Positions 33,990 through 43,244 of a stretch of DNA of 64,000 bases are shown here, piece after piece. The DNA lies in assembly GCF_014639235.1 (NCBI RefSeq), contig NZ_BMFU01000005.1:264953-328952 (forward strand), given 5' to 3'. The translations under genes and the position numbers were made by a program. The first letter of the stretch is position 1; every line of letters begins with the position of its first letter. This stretch comes from Paenibacillus silvae. GTDB taxonomy: Bacteria > Bacillota > Bacilli > Paenibacillales > Paenibacillaceae. The notes under the pieces were generated by a model. It was not told the DNA's origin. It was given only the letters and a program-made list of their open reading frames with translations, and searched no databases.

Positions 33990-34427
33990 TGGAGTGCCTC
34001 CTATGATCTGTGCAGTATAGTATATGATGTTGCAAAATGTTCAAATCCAAGCATGACAAAAGACGGAATAAGTGGGTACATCGCCCGCCTTGCCTCCGTT
34101 ATAAACATGACCTGAATCCAACCATGGGAACATTCCTTCTCTCCACAACCTGAATCACTATTTGACTTAGGTTATAAATTGTAACCACTAATAATTAACG
34201 TTACTCATATTACACCTGTCGTCACAATTCGTCAATATTCTTGTCTAAGCTGTGAACTCCAGCTGTACCAAGGGTTAAAGACAATTTTATTGAATGTTAA
34301 CGCTTTATGTGGTAAGTTTAATAACAATTGGCATGTGATATTTTATACATATATCTTGTGGACATTCAGGTTACAATAAGTATACTAATGATAATACAAG
34401 CCATACTAAACCAAAGGAGTCACCGTT
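33990..34427. other. 438-base divergent intergenic region
   Basis: Between zwf (minus) and the HxlR gene (plus). Contains the dyad GGTTATAAATTGTAACC (34170-34186) and, closer to the HxlR start, GGTTACAATAAGTATACTA; both could be DUF24/HxlR-type operators. AT-rich, no ORF. Confidence 0.4.
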
Positions 34428-34748
34428 ATGAACGATGATAAGAATGCCAAGCAATTATGCGAAAAGGTGGAACTATCTTATCAGATCATTGGCCGGAAAT
34501 GGGTAGCCCTGATTATCCATGCATTGATGGAGGAGCCCAAACGCTTCAGTGAAATTCATGCTTATATTCCTGATTTGAGCAAACGTGTATTAAATGAGCG
34601 GATGAAGGAATTAGAGGAAGAGGGACTGGTCGTCAGACATGTAATTACTGAGCGTCCCGTTCGAACTGAATATATGCTGTCCCGCAAAGGAACCGAGCTA
34701 GGACGAGCGCTAAGCGCGGTGGAGCGATGGGCGGAGAAGTGGTTGTGA
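34428..34748 (+). CDS. HxlR (DUF24) family transcriptional regulator
   Basis: 106 residues, winged helix-turn-helix: CEKVELSYQIIGRKWVALI (~11-29), ALMEEPKRFSEIHAYIPDLS and KRVLNERMKELEEEGLVVRH, typical of HxlR proteins. The early Cys11 sits where YodB/HypR-type members carry a thiol sensor, so redox or electrophile sensing is possible. AAAGGAG precedes ATG 34428. Monocistronic, followed by a strong terminator. Confidence 0.9.
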   Translation: MNDDKNAKQLCEKVELSYQIIGRKWVALIIHALMEEPKRFSEIHAYIPDLSKRVLNERMKELEEEGLVVRHVITERPVRTEYMLSRKGTELGRALSAVERWAEKWL

Positions 34749-34831
34749 GTTTGAATGTTAAATAACAAAAGATCAATAGCTTAAAAATTTAACAGGTTGG
34801 ATTAATTGGTTATGACAGAAAAAAGAAATTA

Positions 34832-34880
34832 AAAAAGCATAGGTAAAGGAGTTACTGCCACTCCTTTACCTATGCTTTTT
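34832..34880. terminator. Strong terminator after the HxlR gene
   Basis: Perfect 21-base arms beginning AAAAAGCATAGG and ending CCTATGCTTTTT around a seven-base loop. Symmetric A/T ends allow termination in both directions. Confidence 0.9.
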
Positions 34881-34925
34881 CACTTCTATTCTTTACATTA
34901 TAAGACAATAAACCGATAAATTACT

Positions 34926-35493
34926 ATGGCTACAATAAATTCAGAAAAGCAAAGACCGAAAATCCCTACGGACCTCAGTCTTCTGCCTGATCTGGTTGGT
35001 ACTTCCTCTGAGGTGATTCCTGATTTCAGTACAGTTCCCGTCACTGATGAGGATTTTTATTTTGTCATTTCAGGGCATTAGTTCAGAACTTAAATTTGGA
35101 GACTCTACAGGGAAGAATATTTTTGATTATGATAACTATCCATTATTCAATGCACACTTTAACCAAAGTGGAGAGTTAGATGGCTGGAGTATTTACTCAT
35201 ACACGGATGATTCCACTTATACAGATTTTTCACTACTTACGAAAAAGGGAATTGTACTGGGCAAAAGTACTTTATTCGATGTTATAAACCAATATGGTTC
35301 AGCTGGAGTAAGAGGACATGGAATCGTAGAATACTACTATAAAAAGATGAACGATGGTACATATCAGGATATTTCAATCTATGATCCCATACCAAATATG
35401 GAAGATGTGCGTATGATCGCGTTTATTGTTGATGATGAAACCCAAATAGTCTTTGATATAATCGTAACATCATCATTAAAAGATGCATTTTAG
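34926..35493 (+). pseudogene. Decayed or frameshifted hypothetical gene
   Basis: Two overlapping plus-strand frames: 34926-35081 (51 codons, ends DEDFYFVISGH) and 35047-35493 (148 codons, begins MRIFILSFQG). Neither has a ribosome site. The second frame (…GKNIFDYDNYPLFNAHF…, IVLGKSTLFDVINQYG) looks like real protein sequence and is markedly more AT-rich than neighbours. The junction is consistent with a frameshift fusing them once. Alternatively only the 148-codon ORF is real. Family not recognised. Confidence 0.4.
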
Positions 35494-35553
35494 CTTATTT
35501 CTATCATAAATGATTAGACTCAAATAAATCCAACCTTAGTAACATATTTAGGG

Positions 35554-35591
35554 ACAAATCCCCCTTCGGTTATTCGAGCAGGGGGATTTGT
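35554..35591 (+). terminator. Terminator
   Basis: Stem CAAATCCCCCT / AGGGGGATTTG followed by TT, between the decayed ORF and the oxidoreductase gene. Confidence 0.75.
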
Positions 35592-35684
35592 TATGACGGA
35601 TTGATATATTGATAGATGTGTCCAGAATGCTTAATAAGATCAGATTTAAAATTGTTTCTACCATCTCACGGCGAATGTCTCTTT

Positions 35685-36851
35685 TTACTCTGCATCCAAT
35701 TTGCGTCCAAGCGTAATACCCAAATCCTCGAAATTCTCGACCGATGATTTTTTCTCATAAAAATGAACTGTTTGCTTCATCATACTTTCTCTGGAATAAA
35801 ATGCATCATTCGATGGTATTGGAAACGTCACTTTCTCCCCCGTACTTGCTGACTTATAAATGGCGATAATTAATTCCAAGGTATCTCGCCCACTCTCGCC
35901 ATCAACCAAAAGTGGAGCTCCTGTCTCTACAGCATGAAGTACATTCTCAATCTGTCCCGTATGACCTGAGTATATGACTTCAGGGAGTTCGTCAAACTGC
36001 AGCTGCAGCTCCTGTTCAAGCTCACGATTAGGTTCAGGGAAGCCATTGCTGCGCGAGGTCGATGCAACCACTTTCCAGGGTGCAGACACCCGAGCTTCTT
36101 TCCCTTGAAAAATTAACTGCTGCTCCTCTCCGTGATGTACCACGGAACTTGTAATCATGCCGACTGCCCCCTGGCCGAATCGAAGCATGGCCATTGATAT
36201 ATCCTCCACCTCGGCATTATCATGTGCCGTGTTCGCCATCATGGCCTGCACTTCAATCGGCTTCCCCATCATCCAGAGCATCGCATCCATGTGATGCACG
36301 GCATGATTAAGCGTACATCCACCGCCCTCCTTTTCCCAGGTCCCACGCCACCACAGATCATAATAGTTATGCCCCCGCCACCAGTAAGAGTCCACCTGAA
36401 CATGGAGAATCGGGCCTATGAGCTTACTGTCAAGCACACCTTTAAGCTTCATCATCGGGGTTGTAAACCGGTTCTGCGCAACAACAGACAGCAGTTTGCC
36501 ACTCTCTCGCGCAGCTTTCAGCATCTGATCCGCTTCCTCGAGTGATGAAGCCATCGGCTTTTCAACCAATACATGCTTGCCCGCCCGCATGAAATCACAA
36601 GTGATGGAAGCATGCGTATATGGCGGTGTGCAGATCGATACAAGATCAATGTCGATGTCGGTGTGCAGCAGCTCTTGAACAGTTGCCACCGACACCGCCT
36701 CCTTGAGCCTGTATTCACTAATCCGCTTTTGTGCTTTTTCCACATACACATCCACCACAGCTACAATCTGGCATCGCTCTGGAAACTTCATATACGCTTC
36801 AATATGCGCCCCGCTAATTGCACCAGCACCAATAACAGCTACGTTGATCAT
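35685..36851 (-). CDS. Gfo/Idh/MocA family oxidoreductase
   Basis: 388 residues from ATG 36851 (GGGAGGAG upstream). Rossmann motif VAVIGAGAISGAHIEAY at the start, the EKP motif with catalytic Lys in VLVEKPMAS (~91-99), and an alpha/beta C-terminal domain with the conserved GGGCTLNHAVHHMD, carrying the likely catalytic His. Acts on sugars or inositols with NAD(P). Divergent AraC-type gene 110 bases away is the likely regulator; an AraC/oxidoreductase pair suggests sugar-derived inducer. Confidence 0.85.
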   Translation of the reverse strand: MINVAVIGAGAISGAHIEAYMKFPERCQIVAVVDVYVEKAQKRISEYRLKEAVSVATVQELLHTDIDIDLVSICTPPYTHASITCDFMRAGKHVLVEKPMASSLEEADQMLKAARESGKLLSVVAQNRFTTPMMKLKGVLDSKLIGPILHVQVDSYWWRGHNYYDLWWRGTWEKEGGGCTLNHAVHHMDAMLWMMGKPIEVQAMMANTAHDNAEVEDISMAMLRFGQGAVGMITSSVVHHGEEQQLIFQGKEARVSAPWKVVASTSRSNGFPEPNRELEQELQLQFDELPEVIYSGHTGQIENVLHAVETGAPLLVDGESGRDTLELIIAIYKSASTGEKVTFPIPSNDAFYSRESMMKQTVHFYEKKSSVENFEDLGITLGRKLDAE

Positions 36852-36963
36852 CAGTTCCACTCCTCCCTTAGTTCTTTCACAATACATCAGAATAAAGCGC
36901 TTTTATGCGCAGATCCTGTGATAAAATAGAACTATCTTGCGTTCCACGGGAGGTTGCTCTTTT

Positions 36964-37845
36964 TTGTCTCATATCGATCATGAACAATTCCGCTTGATGT
37001 GGCGGCGTACAACTAATACTGCCTATCGTGAGGTTTTTCATGCACATTCCCAATTAGAATTAACCTATATTCATGATGGTTACGGACAGTTGATTACCGA
37101 GGGCCATGCCTTTCCACTCGAACCGGGGATGCTCATGATTTTCCGGCCCTTCCAGCTGCACCATGTACAGATGCAGGTATCGAGCAAGCACCCGTTCATT
37201 CGCACAGTGCTTATGGTAGAGCTTGACCTGCTGCAGGAATATTGGCCGCACTTCATCACTACACACCATTTCACATATCACAATCTTAATGAGCAGATAT
37301 CCATACCCCCACTACCTCTGATGCCTGATGCTCCACTTGTTCAGCTTCTTGAGCATTTTGGTAAGCAGTATCCAGACTTATTGCCTTATGAAGCGGCGGA
37401 GGATGCCTGTCTTTTCACACTAAATATACTGACGCAACTTCGCTATTTATGGAAAAATGAAGCCCATTCCCCTCATTTGCACTTCTCAGATCAGACAACA
37501 ATTCGCTCAGGTTTTATGAATCCCCATGCCGAGGCAGCCATGCAGTGGATTGAGCAGCACTATGCAGAGCCTTTTCGTATAGAGCATATAGCAGATGAAC
37601 TTCATCTATCCGTCTATCACTTATCTCATTTGTTCAAAAAAGAAACGGGCAACAGCATCATTGCATATGCTCAAGCCACCCGTATTCGTCACGCCTGCGT
37701 ACTGCTAAGCCGTTCAATCTTGTCCATTCCCGAGATCGGCCATCGTGTAGGCATGTCCAGCACCTCTTATTTTTGTAAAGTATTCCGAAAAGCAACGGGC
37801 ACCACACCACATCAATATCGTTTGAGAATGAGAGGAAGGGATTAG
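36964..37845 (+). CDS. AraC family transcriptional regulator
   Basis: 293 residues from TTG 36964, ten bases after GGGAGG; the frame is open nine codons further. N-terminal cupin-type sensing domain (FHAHSQLELTYIHDGYG) and two C-terminal helix-turn-helix motifs (IEHIADELHLSVYHLSHLF and IPEIGHRVGMSSTSYFCKVF). Probably controls the divergent Gfo/Idh/MocA gene. The shared intergenic region holds the near-palindrome AATAAAGCGCTTTTAT. Confidence 0.85.
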   Translation: MSHIDHEQFRLMWRRTTNTAYREVFHAHSQLELTYIHDGYGQLITEGHAFPLEPGMLMIFRPFQLHHVQMQVSSKHPFIRTVLMVELDLLQEYWPHFITTHHFTYHNLNEQISIPPLPLMPDAPLVQLLEHFGKQYPDLLPYEAAEDACLFTLNILTQLRYLWKNEAHSPHLHFSDQTTIRSGFMNPHAEAAMQWIEQHYAEPFRIEHIADELHLSVYHLSHLFKKETGNSIIAYAQATRIRHACVLLSRSILSIPEIGHRVGMSSTSYFCKVFRKATGTTPHQYRLRMRGRD

Positions 37846-37939
37846 CCAGAGATTAGCTAGTAGCGAATAGTTAGCAAATTAAGCTTGAGAGTACCCGGAT
37901 TCCCGAGCCTACCCAAGCTGTCTTTCTGTGTATCGTGCA

Positions 37940-38707
37940 TCAGCGCACATCCAGCCCTAGCTTTTCCAAATATACACCCATCCGTTCTGTTAAATGATCC
38001 AGATCAGACCTCTGATCCTTGGACAATCGATCCATGTGATAAATTCCGTCCGGGTCTTCCACTAGCGCTTTGTACTTATTCATCTGTTCATATACCGACC
38101 TGAAGTCAGCATATTGCTCCTTCGTAAATATCTCTTCTGCCTTTGTTAATTGTTCCGTCCAAAACGTTTCTTCGTCCATGAGTCTCGGTGAAACCCGTAT
38201 ACCCTTATAGGACTCGCTCTCCAATCCTTCCAGCTTATCAAAGAACGGCTGGAGCTCAGCCACTAATTCTTTATACTTTTCCTGTTCTGCCGTACTCCAG
38301 CTCTCTGAATTCAATTTCCCTTGTGCGTCTGCATGAGTTAATGCCGTCTGTCCAAATTGTTTGAGCAGCCCCATGTACAACTCGAATTCCTTTTCCGTAA
38401 AATGAGCCTTGGCCTGCTGCAGTTTTGCTTCCAATCGTTCGTAATCTGCTGTTGTCCCACCTAATGAGGTAATTCGATCTTTCGAACCGTATATGCTGTC
38501 AGCCAAGTATGTATATCCCGCATAAGCTCCAGTAGGAATTAGAAGCACTGCGGCCAGTAGTATAGTCACCTGCCATGTTCTGATTCGTTGTACACCAGAT
38601 GCTTTCTTCTGAGTCCTATTCATTACGTTATGTTTGACACGAGTTGAGATCATCCAATCCTTTGTTTCCTCCTGATATGCCGTTCGTAACTGTTCATCCA
38701 ATTTCAT
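37940..38707 (-). CDS. Membrane anti-sigma-like protein paired with an ECF sigma factor
   Basis: 255 residues from ATG 38707 (GGTGG nine bases upstream, inside the end of the sigma gene). A cytoplasmic N-terminus of ~45 residues precedes one membrane span (TWQVTILLAAVLLIPTGAYA) and an extracytoplasmic, helical, Glu/Lys-rich domain. Overlap with the sigma gene's last 14 bases implies translational coupling and makes it the likely anti-sigma factor. No zinc HxxxCxxC motif is present. Confidence 0.7.
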   Translation of the reverse strand: MKLDEQLRTAYQEETKDWMISTRVKHNVMNRTQKKASGVQRIRTWQVTILLAAVLLIPTGAYAGYTYLADSIYGSKDRITSLGGTTADYERLEAKLQQAKAHFTEKEFELYMGLLKQFGQTALTHADAQGKLNSESWSTAEQEKYKELVAELQPFFDKLEGLESESYKGIRVSPRLMDEETFWTEQLTKAEEIFTKEQYADFRSVYEQMNKYKALVEDPDGIYHMDRLSKDQRSDLDHLTERMGVYLEKLGLDVR

Positions 38708-39287
38708 TCGCATGATCCACCTTTCGTGCAATTTCGGAAAGCCGTTGCTGTTTCTGTCTCAGCTTGGTGAGTGCTGCATGAATTCGGGATTTCACTGTAC
38801 CTAGCGGGATATCTAAAATATCAGCGACTTCTTCTTGGGTATATTCGTTCAAATAGTGTAAAGTAACGACCTGCTGCAACTTATAGGGCAAATGCTGTAT
38901 CTGCTCCAGTAATTGACGGTTCGCCAGTCTATGGATGAGATGAGAAGAGAAATCAGCTTCCATGCCTGTACCGGTATTCATCTGTTCAATCCGCTGCTTG
39001 AATCGAAACTGCATCAGCTTCCTGCGTCGATAACTTTTGACCTGCCGCATGCTGACTCCCATTAACCATGGCCGAAAAGCCCGTCCAGTATCAAATTTCT
39101 CCAAGGATCGATACGCGTGGATATAAATCTCCTGTACCAAATCCTCCGCGTCCGCCGCATCACGAATCAGAAAGCGAACCGTGCGATACACATCCGCTAC
39201 CGTCTTCTCGTATAACTCTCCGTAAGCCTCATGTTTTCCAGCCAAGGTCAGCTTCACCAATCGTATGCACTCGTTCTCCTCACTCAT
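38694..39287 (-). CDS. ECF RNA polymerase sigma factor
   Basis: 197 residues. Region 2 contains RFLIRDAADAEDLVQEIYIHAYRSLEKFD (DAEDLVQE motif), with a Trp in FRPWLMGVSMRQVKSYRRR; region 4 is LPYKLQQVVTLHYLNEYTQEEVADILDIPLGTVKSRIHAAL. A GGGG ribosome site precedes ATG 39287. Directs transcription of its own regulon on release from the coupled downstream membrane protein. Target promoters are not visible here. Confidence 0.9.
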   Translation of the reverse strand: MSEENECIRLVKLTLAGKHEAYGELYEKTVADVYRTVRFLIRDAADAEDLVQEIYIHAYRSLEKFDTGRAFRPWLMGVSMRQVKSYRRRKLMQFRFKQRIEQMNTGTGMEADFSSHLIHRLANRQLLEQIQHLPYKLQQVVTLHYLNEYTQEEVADILDIPLGTVKSRIHAALTKLRQKQQRLSEIARKVDHANEIG

Positions 39288-39375
39288 TTTCCATCCCCTT
39301 TCTTCTTACACTATAAATTGGTTTTAGCAGGAGATATCGTTCGATTTGATTTTATATTTGCATTTTAAATGTAAA

Positions 39376-39433
39376 ACACCTCCAAGATAATAATCTCCCA
39401 TCTTGTGATAGGTTCCATTATCTTGAAGGTATT
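39376..39433 (-). terminator. Terminator of the SLH-domain gene
   Basis: Arms AATACCTTCAAGATAAT / ATTATCTTGGAGGTGTT on the minus strand with a 25-base loop, ending in TTTTAC. Confidence 0.75.
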
Positions 39434-39462
39434 TGTATTAGAATGAAGTTGTATTTATATAT

Positions 39463-41967
39463 TTAATTTGCTGTTAGCTTGATATACAGAGACATAGATC
39501 TGAACGCGGTTAGCTTGTAGTCCCCAGGTTGCAAATTTTTGGTATCAAATTCGAATGTCTCGCCAGCACCGTCCACAGGAATATCCAGCTTATACCCATG
39601 ACCATCTGTCACTTCTTGATCGTAGCTGTCTGAAGTTCCGTAAGTATCTTTATATATAAAGTAGAACGTATCCCCACCATAGTTGGCTTTAAACTTGATA
39701 ACCGTTCCAACGGGTACCGTTATTTCCCATTTGTCCGGGTAATCAATAAATTCTGGACGTGTAAATGTTGAATACTTTGTCGATGTGAAGACTTTATTTT
39801 TGTATTCCCCGTCCATTGTCTCTACAGCATCAGCATTGAGACGAATATAAGTTGATTTACCGTAGTTCTGTTTCGGAGTGAGAACGATGCCATTACCTAC
39901 AATTTCAACCTGATCCTCATCATTCAATGGACGGAAAATAGCTTCCTCCGTATCGGTTGAAATCTCAATTTTATTTCTCAAGTTAGCAGGATCTACAGCT
40001 TTAATCAATCTATTAAAGTAAATGAAATACGATTCCTTATCATCAATCCAACCGCCTGATGACAGGATCATTCCCTGTTTCGTAAGTTGTTTCCCTTGTA
40101 CGTCCAGAACCATAATATTTCGAATATAAGATACGCGGTTTTCATTATCTACAGCAAACACCTTATAATAACTGCTGAACTCTGATGCGATTTCCCCTAC
40201 AGGCAGCGCTGTACGAGTATTCGCTTCAATCTTGACTCTGTATGCTGTCTTCTGATTGATAGCTTCTTCTAGCATAACGGGATCTTTTTCGTTAATCATA
40301 CTTTTAGAAACATAGGCATACCCACTGCGCGGGCTGTAAATATATACCGAATCTGTAACAGGAATTGCTTCGGATTCAATGCCAACGAAGTAATAAGAAC
40401 CACCATCATAACTGCCATATTCTCTGCCAGGTGCATTCGTTACAGGCGGTGTTACACCACCACTCCCCGAGCCGGGTGTTCCAGTATCGCTATTTCCGGA
40501 ACCTGAATTTCCAGAATTCCCGTCAATATTGCTTGCTGTTGAACCAGAAGGTGCTCCAGCTGAAGATGAAGGGGACACAGATATCGGAGGTGTAACTGCA
40601 GTTACAGCTTTATTAGTACCATTGATTTGCACTGTTGTATCTGAAGGCATAGCAGACCCTAAATTTAATTTATTCGGCGCCTTTTCCATAGATACACCCA
40701 CAGCATTAACTGTCGCCTGTTCCACTTTTCCGGCTCCAATTAACTTTACGGCCGCATTAAGAATAGCTGTTATGACTTTTGCTTCCTGACTAATTTCTAT
40801 TTCTGCTCCTGTTGCAGAAGCTGCGAAGTTCAGCTGATTTAAAGTTCCAGAAGGAACTTGAATATTTATACTTTTAGCAGCAACATCTACTGTTTCAAAA
40901 TTCCCTTTAAGATACACTCTTGATTTCTCTGGGAGAGCTTCAGAGAGTGTAAGCTTATCAATTGTTGCATTTTCACTTGATTCGATATTTGCAGCGGTCT
41001 GCACAGTCATTTCATGCACTTCGGTCTTTCCAGTCGCTACTAAACGCACCGTACCATCCTTTTTATTGACGATAACCGTCAACAAAACAGAGTCTTCCAG
41101 ATGCACACTGTTTTCCCCACCGCCGTATACGTATGTTTTGCCTTGAACGGTTACGTTTTTAAGGAATACATCGCCTTGACCAACAGCTTTGCTGATAATC
41201 AAATCACCCGTAATATTCATATTCTGAAGTGTTACTCCGGAAGTTCCAATGACGACATTTCCTTGAATTTCTTCTTTCTTTTCTTTGGGACCATATTCTC
41301 CTTCTTGCCCGTACCAGCTTCCATATGTACTAAAAGCCCGATCTAAAATCTGCACTGCTTCGGCTCTTGTAACTGCATTATTCGGTTTAAAATCCCCATT
41401 GCTATATCCTACAATAATGTTCTTATCAGCAGCTGCACCAACTGCCTCTTTACTCCATTTCTGAATATCTTTATCGTCTGTAAAACGAGTTTCTCCAGTG
41501 CCCTGCAGGTTTAAGATTCGAGATATTATTGCTGCTGCTTCCTGCCTTGTTAGTCTATCATTGGGATGGAATGAACCGTCCGTATAGCCTTGAATATAGC
41601 CCGCTTGGATGCCTTTGGCAACTTCTTGAGCATACCAGTCAGATTCAGATACATCCGTAAATGTCGTATGACCGGCTTGTTCGTACTGGAAAATACGATT
41701 AATCATTGATGCCCATTCGGCACGTGTAACTTCCTGCTTAGGCTTAAACAGATCTTGTTCATTCCCCTGCACGATGCCTCGGCCAGCCCATTTTTCAATG
41801 ACCTCCTGAGCCCAGTTTCCTTTTACATCCTCGAACGTTTTTACAGAAATACTTGATTTTTCACCATGATCTCCTGCTGGGTCTGCTACAGATTCAGCGT
41901 GTACTGACGAAGCCATGCCTCCAAATAATAAAACTCCTGATAGAAATAAATTTCCCCACTTCTTCAC
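39463..41967 (-). CDS. S-layer homology (SLH) domain surface protein
   Basis: 834 residues. Signal peptide (GNLFLSGVLLFGGMASSVHA), then three SLH domains at about 46-90, 108-155 and 166-212 (TFTDVSESDWYAQEV, WASMINRIF, AAAIISRIL), which bind pyruvylated wall polymer. A long beta-helix-like region follows (VVIGTSGVTLQNMNITGDLI), then a Ser/Gly/Thr/Pro linker (SPSSSAGAPSGSTASNIDG) and a C-terminal domain of beta strands. Role of the C-terminal part is unknown; a surface adhesin or structural protein is likely. Confidence 0.85.
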   Translation of the reverse strand: MKKWGNLFLSGVLLFGGMASSVHAESVADPAGDHGEKSSISVKTFEDVKGNWAQEVIEKWAGRGIVQGNEQDLFKPKQEVTRAEWASMINRIFQYEQAGHTTFTDVSESDWYAQEVAKGIQAGYIQGYTDGSFHPNDRLTRQEAAAIISRILNLQGTGETRFTDDKDIQKWSKEAVGAAADKNIIVGYSNGDFKPNNAVTRAEAVQILDRAFSTYGSWYGQEGEYGPKEKKEEIQGNVVIGTSGVTLQNMNITGDLIISKAVGQGDVFLKNVTVQGKTYVYGGGENSVHLEDSVLLTVIVNKKDGTVRLVATGKTEVHEMTVQTAANIESSENATIDKLTLSEALPEKSRVYLKGNFETVDVAAKSINIQVPSGTLNQLNFAASATGAEIEISQEAKVITAILNAAVKLIGAGKVEQATVNAVGVSMEKAPNKLNLGSAMPSDTTVQINGTNKAVTAVTPPISVSPSSSAGAPSGSTASNIDGNSGNSGSGNSDTGTPGSGSGGVTPPVTNAPGREYGSYDGGSYYFVGIESEAIPVTDSVYIYSPRSGYAYVSKSMINEKDPVMLEEAINQKTAYRVKIEANTRTALPVGEIASEFSSYYKVFAVDNENRVSYIRNIMVLDVQGKQLTKQGMILSSGGWIDDKESYFIYFNRLIKAVDPANLRNKIEISTDTEEAIFRPLNDEDQVEIVGNGIVLTPKQNYGKSTYIRLNADAVETMDGEYKNKVFTSTKYSTFTRPEFIDYPDKWEITVPVGTVIKFKANYGGDTFYFIYKDTYGTSDSYDQEVTDGHGYKLDIPVDGAGETFEFDTKNLQPGDYKLTAFRSMSLYIKLTAN

Positions 41968-42062
41968 GATACTTTTTCCCTCCGATGTCAGTATGTATGT
42001 GAGCCATTGATTCCAAAGACCTAATACTTTGGTTCTAACCCCTTAAAAGAGTATCACATATG

Positions 42063-42227
42063 TTATAAACGGACAATATTTTCATAGATTTGAATTCTTT
42101 CTTTTACAACCCATAATTCCCCTAATCCATCTTGCACCAGACTTTGAGGGTTCGCTACAGCCTTGTTCCTTGCTTCCTTGTATAAAGACAGAGTTTTCTT
42201 CCTATTACTACAATTTTTTATTTTCAT
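42063..42227 (-). CDS. Possible small protein
   Basis: About 54 residues from ATG 42227: basic N-terminus then YKEARNKAVANPQSLVQDGL and GELWVVKERIQIYENIVRL. The sequence looks protein-like but the ribosome site is weak and I know no family, so it may be spurious. It lies upstream of the SLH gene and downstream of the rRNA-methyltransferase terminator. Confidence 0.3.
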   Translation of the reverse strand: MKIKNCSNRKKTLSLYKEARNKAVANPQSLVQDGLGELWVVKERIQIYENIVRL

Positions 42228-42323
42228 TATTTTACTTCTGGAGCATTGCATTTCATTATCTGCTTTACTTTAACAAGTAATATCTTTTCCCTAATTGAAA
42301 CTCGAAAAAAGAGAACAAAAAGA

Positions 42324-42360
42324 CTGGGAAATCAGCGTTTAGATACGCTTTATTTCTCAG
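42324..42360 (-). terminator. Terminator of the methyltransferase/KtrA operon
   Basis: Stem CTGAGAAATA-GCGT / ACGC-ATTTCCCAG (minus strand, small bulges), followed by TCTTTTTGTTCTCTTTTTT. Confidence 0.8.
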
Positions 42361-42429
42361 TCTTGAGCTTTCTGGACAGTTATTATGACTATGGATCAAT
42401 TATTCGAGATTTGTTGGACAGATTTTCAT

Positions 42430-43218
42430 TCAGCCCATCCGCTGCCGCATCGCCTCAAACAGCAAAATCGTTGCCGCCATCGCAGCATTAAGGGACTCGG
42501 CTTGGCCCTGCATGGGAATCGTAATTGCGTCATCTACAAGCTGTGCTGTCGTGTCAGAGATGCCTTTGCCTTCGTTTCCAATGACAAGCCATACAGGCTG
42601 TGTAAAATCATAGCTGTAGCACGAATATTCTGCTTGCAGCGAGGTGCTGACCAGCCTCACACCGGAGGACTTCGCTTCAGGCAGCAGCGCCCCCAACTCT
42701 CCCTCTACAATAGGCAAATGGAACAATGAACCCATCGTCGAACGAATCGTTTTGGGGTTATATACATCCGCACAGCCAGCACCAAGCACGACACCTGCCG
42801 CTCCGGCGGCATCCGCACTGCGAATAATGGTACCCACGTTGCCCGGGTCCTGAACCCCGTCCAAAACAACAACAAGACCTGAACGCTCCGCAATCAGACT
42901 CTGCAGCGGCTCTGTGCTTTTCCGCACAATCGCAAATACCGGCTGAGGTGTCATCGTATCCGTACATTTAGCGATAACCGCAGGAGACACACTAATCCAC
43001 TCTACTCGTTTCAACGGATTTTCCAAGCCAACGAGCTCCACCGGCACCCCCTGCTCTCCATCGTATACGATGCACTCCAGATCAGCTCCGGCGCGCAGCG
43101 CTTCCTGTACAAGATGAATGCCCTCGATAATATATTTATGCTGACGGGTCCGATGCTTTTTCTCCAGCAGCTGGGCCCATTCTTTTACACGTGTATTTTG
43201 CGGTGATACAATATCCAT
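42430..43218 (-). CDS. TrmH/SpoU family RNA methyltransferase (YsgA-like)
   Basis: 262 residues from ATG 43218 (GGAAGGATGGAACG upstream). N-terminal substrate-binding domain (SPQNTRVKEWAQLLEKKHR) and C-terminal knotted SPOUT domain with motif 1 NVGTIIRSADAAGA, motif 2 VIGNEGKGIS and motif 3 IPMQGQAESLNAAMA. Methylates 2'-O of rRNA or tRNA with SAM. Starts within the end of the ktrA-like gene, and sspI lies next door, as in B. subtilis ysgA-sspI. Confidence 0.9.
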   Translation of the reverse strand: MDIVSPQNTRVKEWAQLLEKKHRTRQHKYIIEGIHLVQEALRAGADLECIVYDGEQGVPVELVGLENPLKRVEWISVSPAVIAKCTDTMTPQPVFAIVRKSTEPLQSLIAERSGLVVVLDGVQDPGNVGTIIRSADAAGAAGVVLGAGCADVYNPKTIRSTMGSLFHLPIVEGELGALLPEAKSSGVRLVSTSLQAEYSCYSYDFTQPVWLVIGNEGKGISDTTAQLVDDAITIPMQGQAESLNAAMAATILLFEAMRQRMG

Positions 43219-43244
43219 CGTTCCATCCTTCCCGAATTCCCATT

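Noticed and set aside
34305..34320. TGTTAACGCTTTAT-type cre site upstream of the HxlR gene
   Set aside because: Mismatches at the conserved 3' CA end; too weak to call.
36892..36907. AATAAAGCGCTTTTAT as a catabolite-responsive element
   Set aside because: Palindromic but lacks the TG...CA ends of the cre consensus; kept only as a note under the AraC gene.
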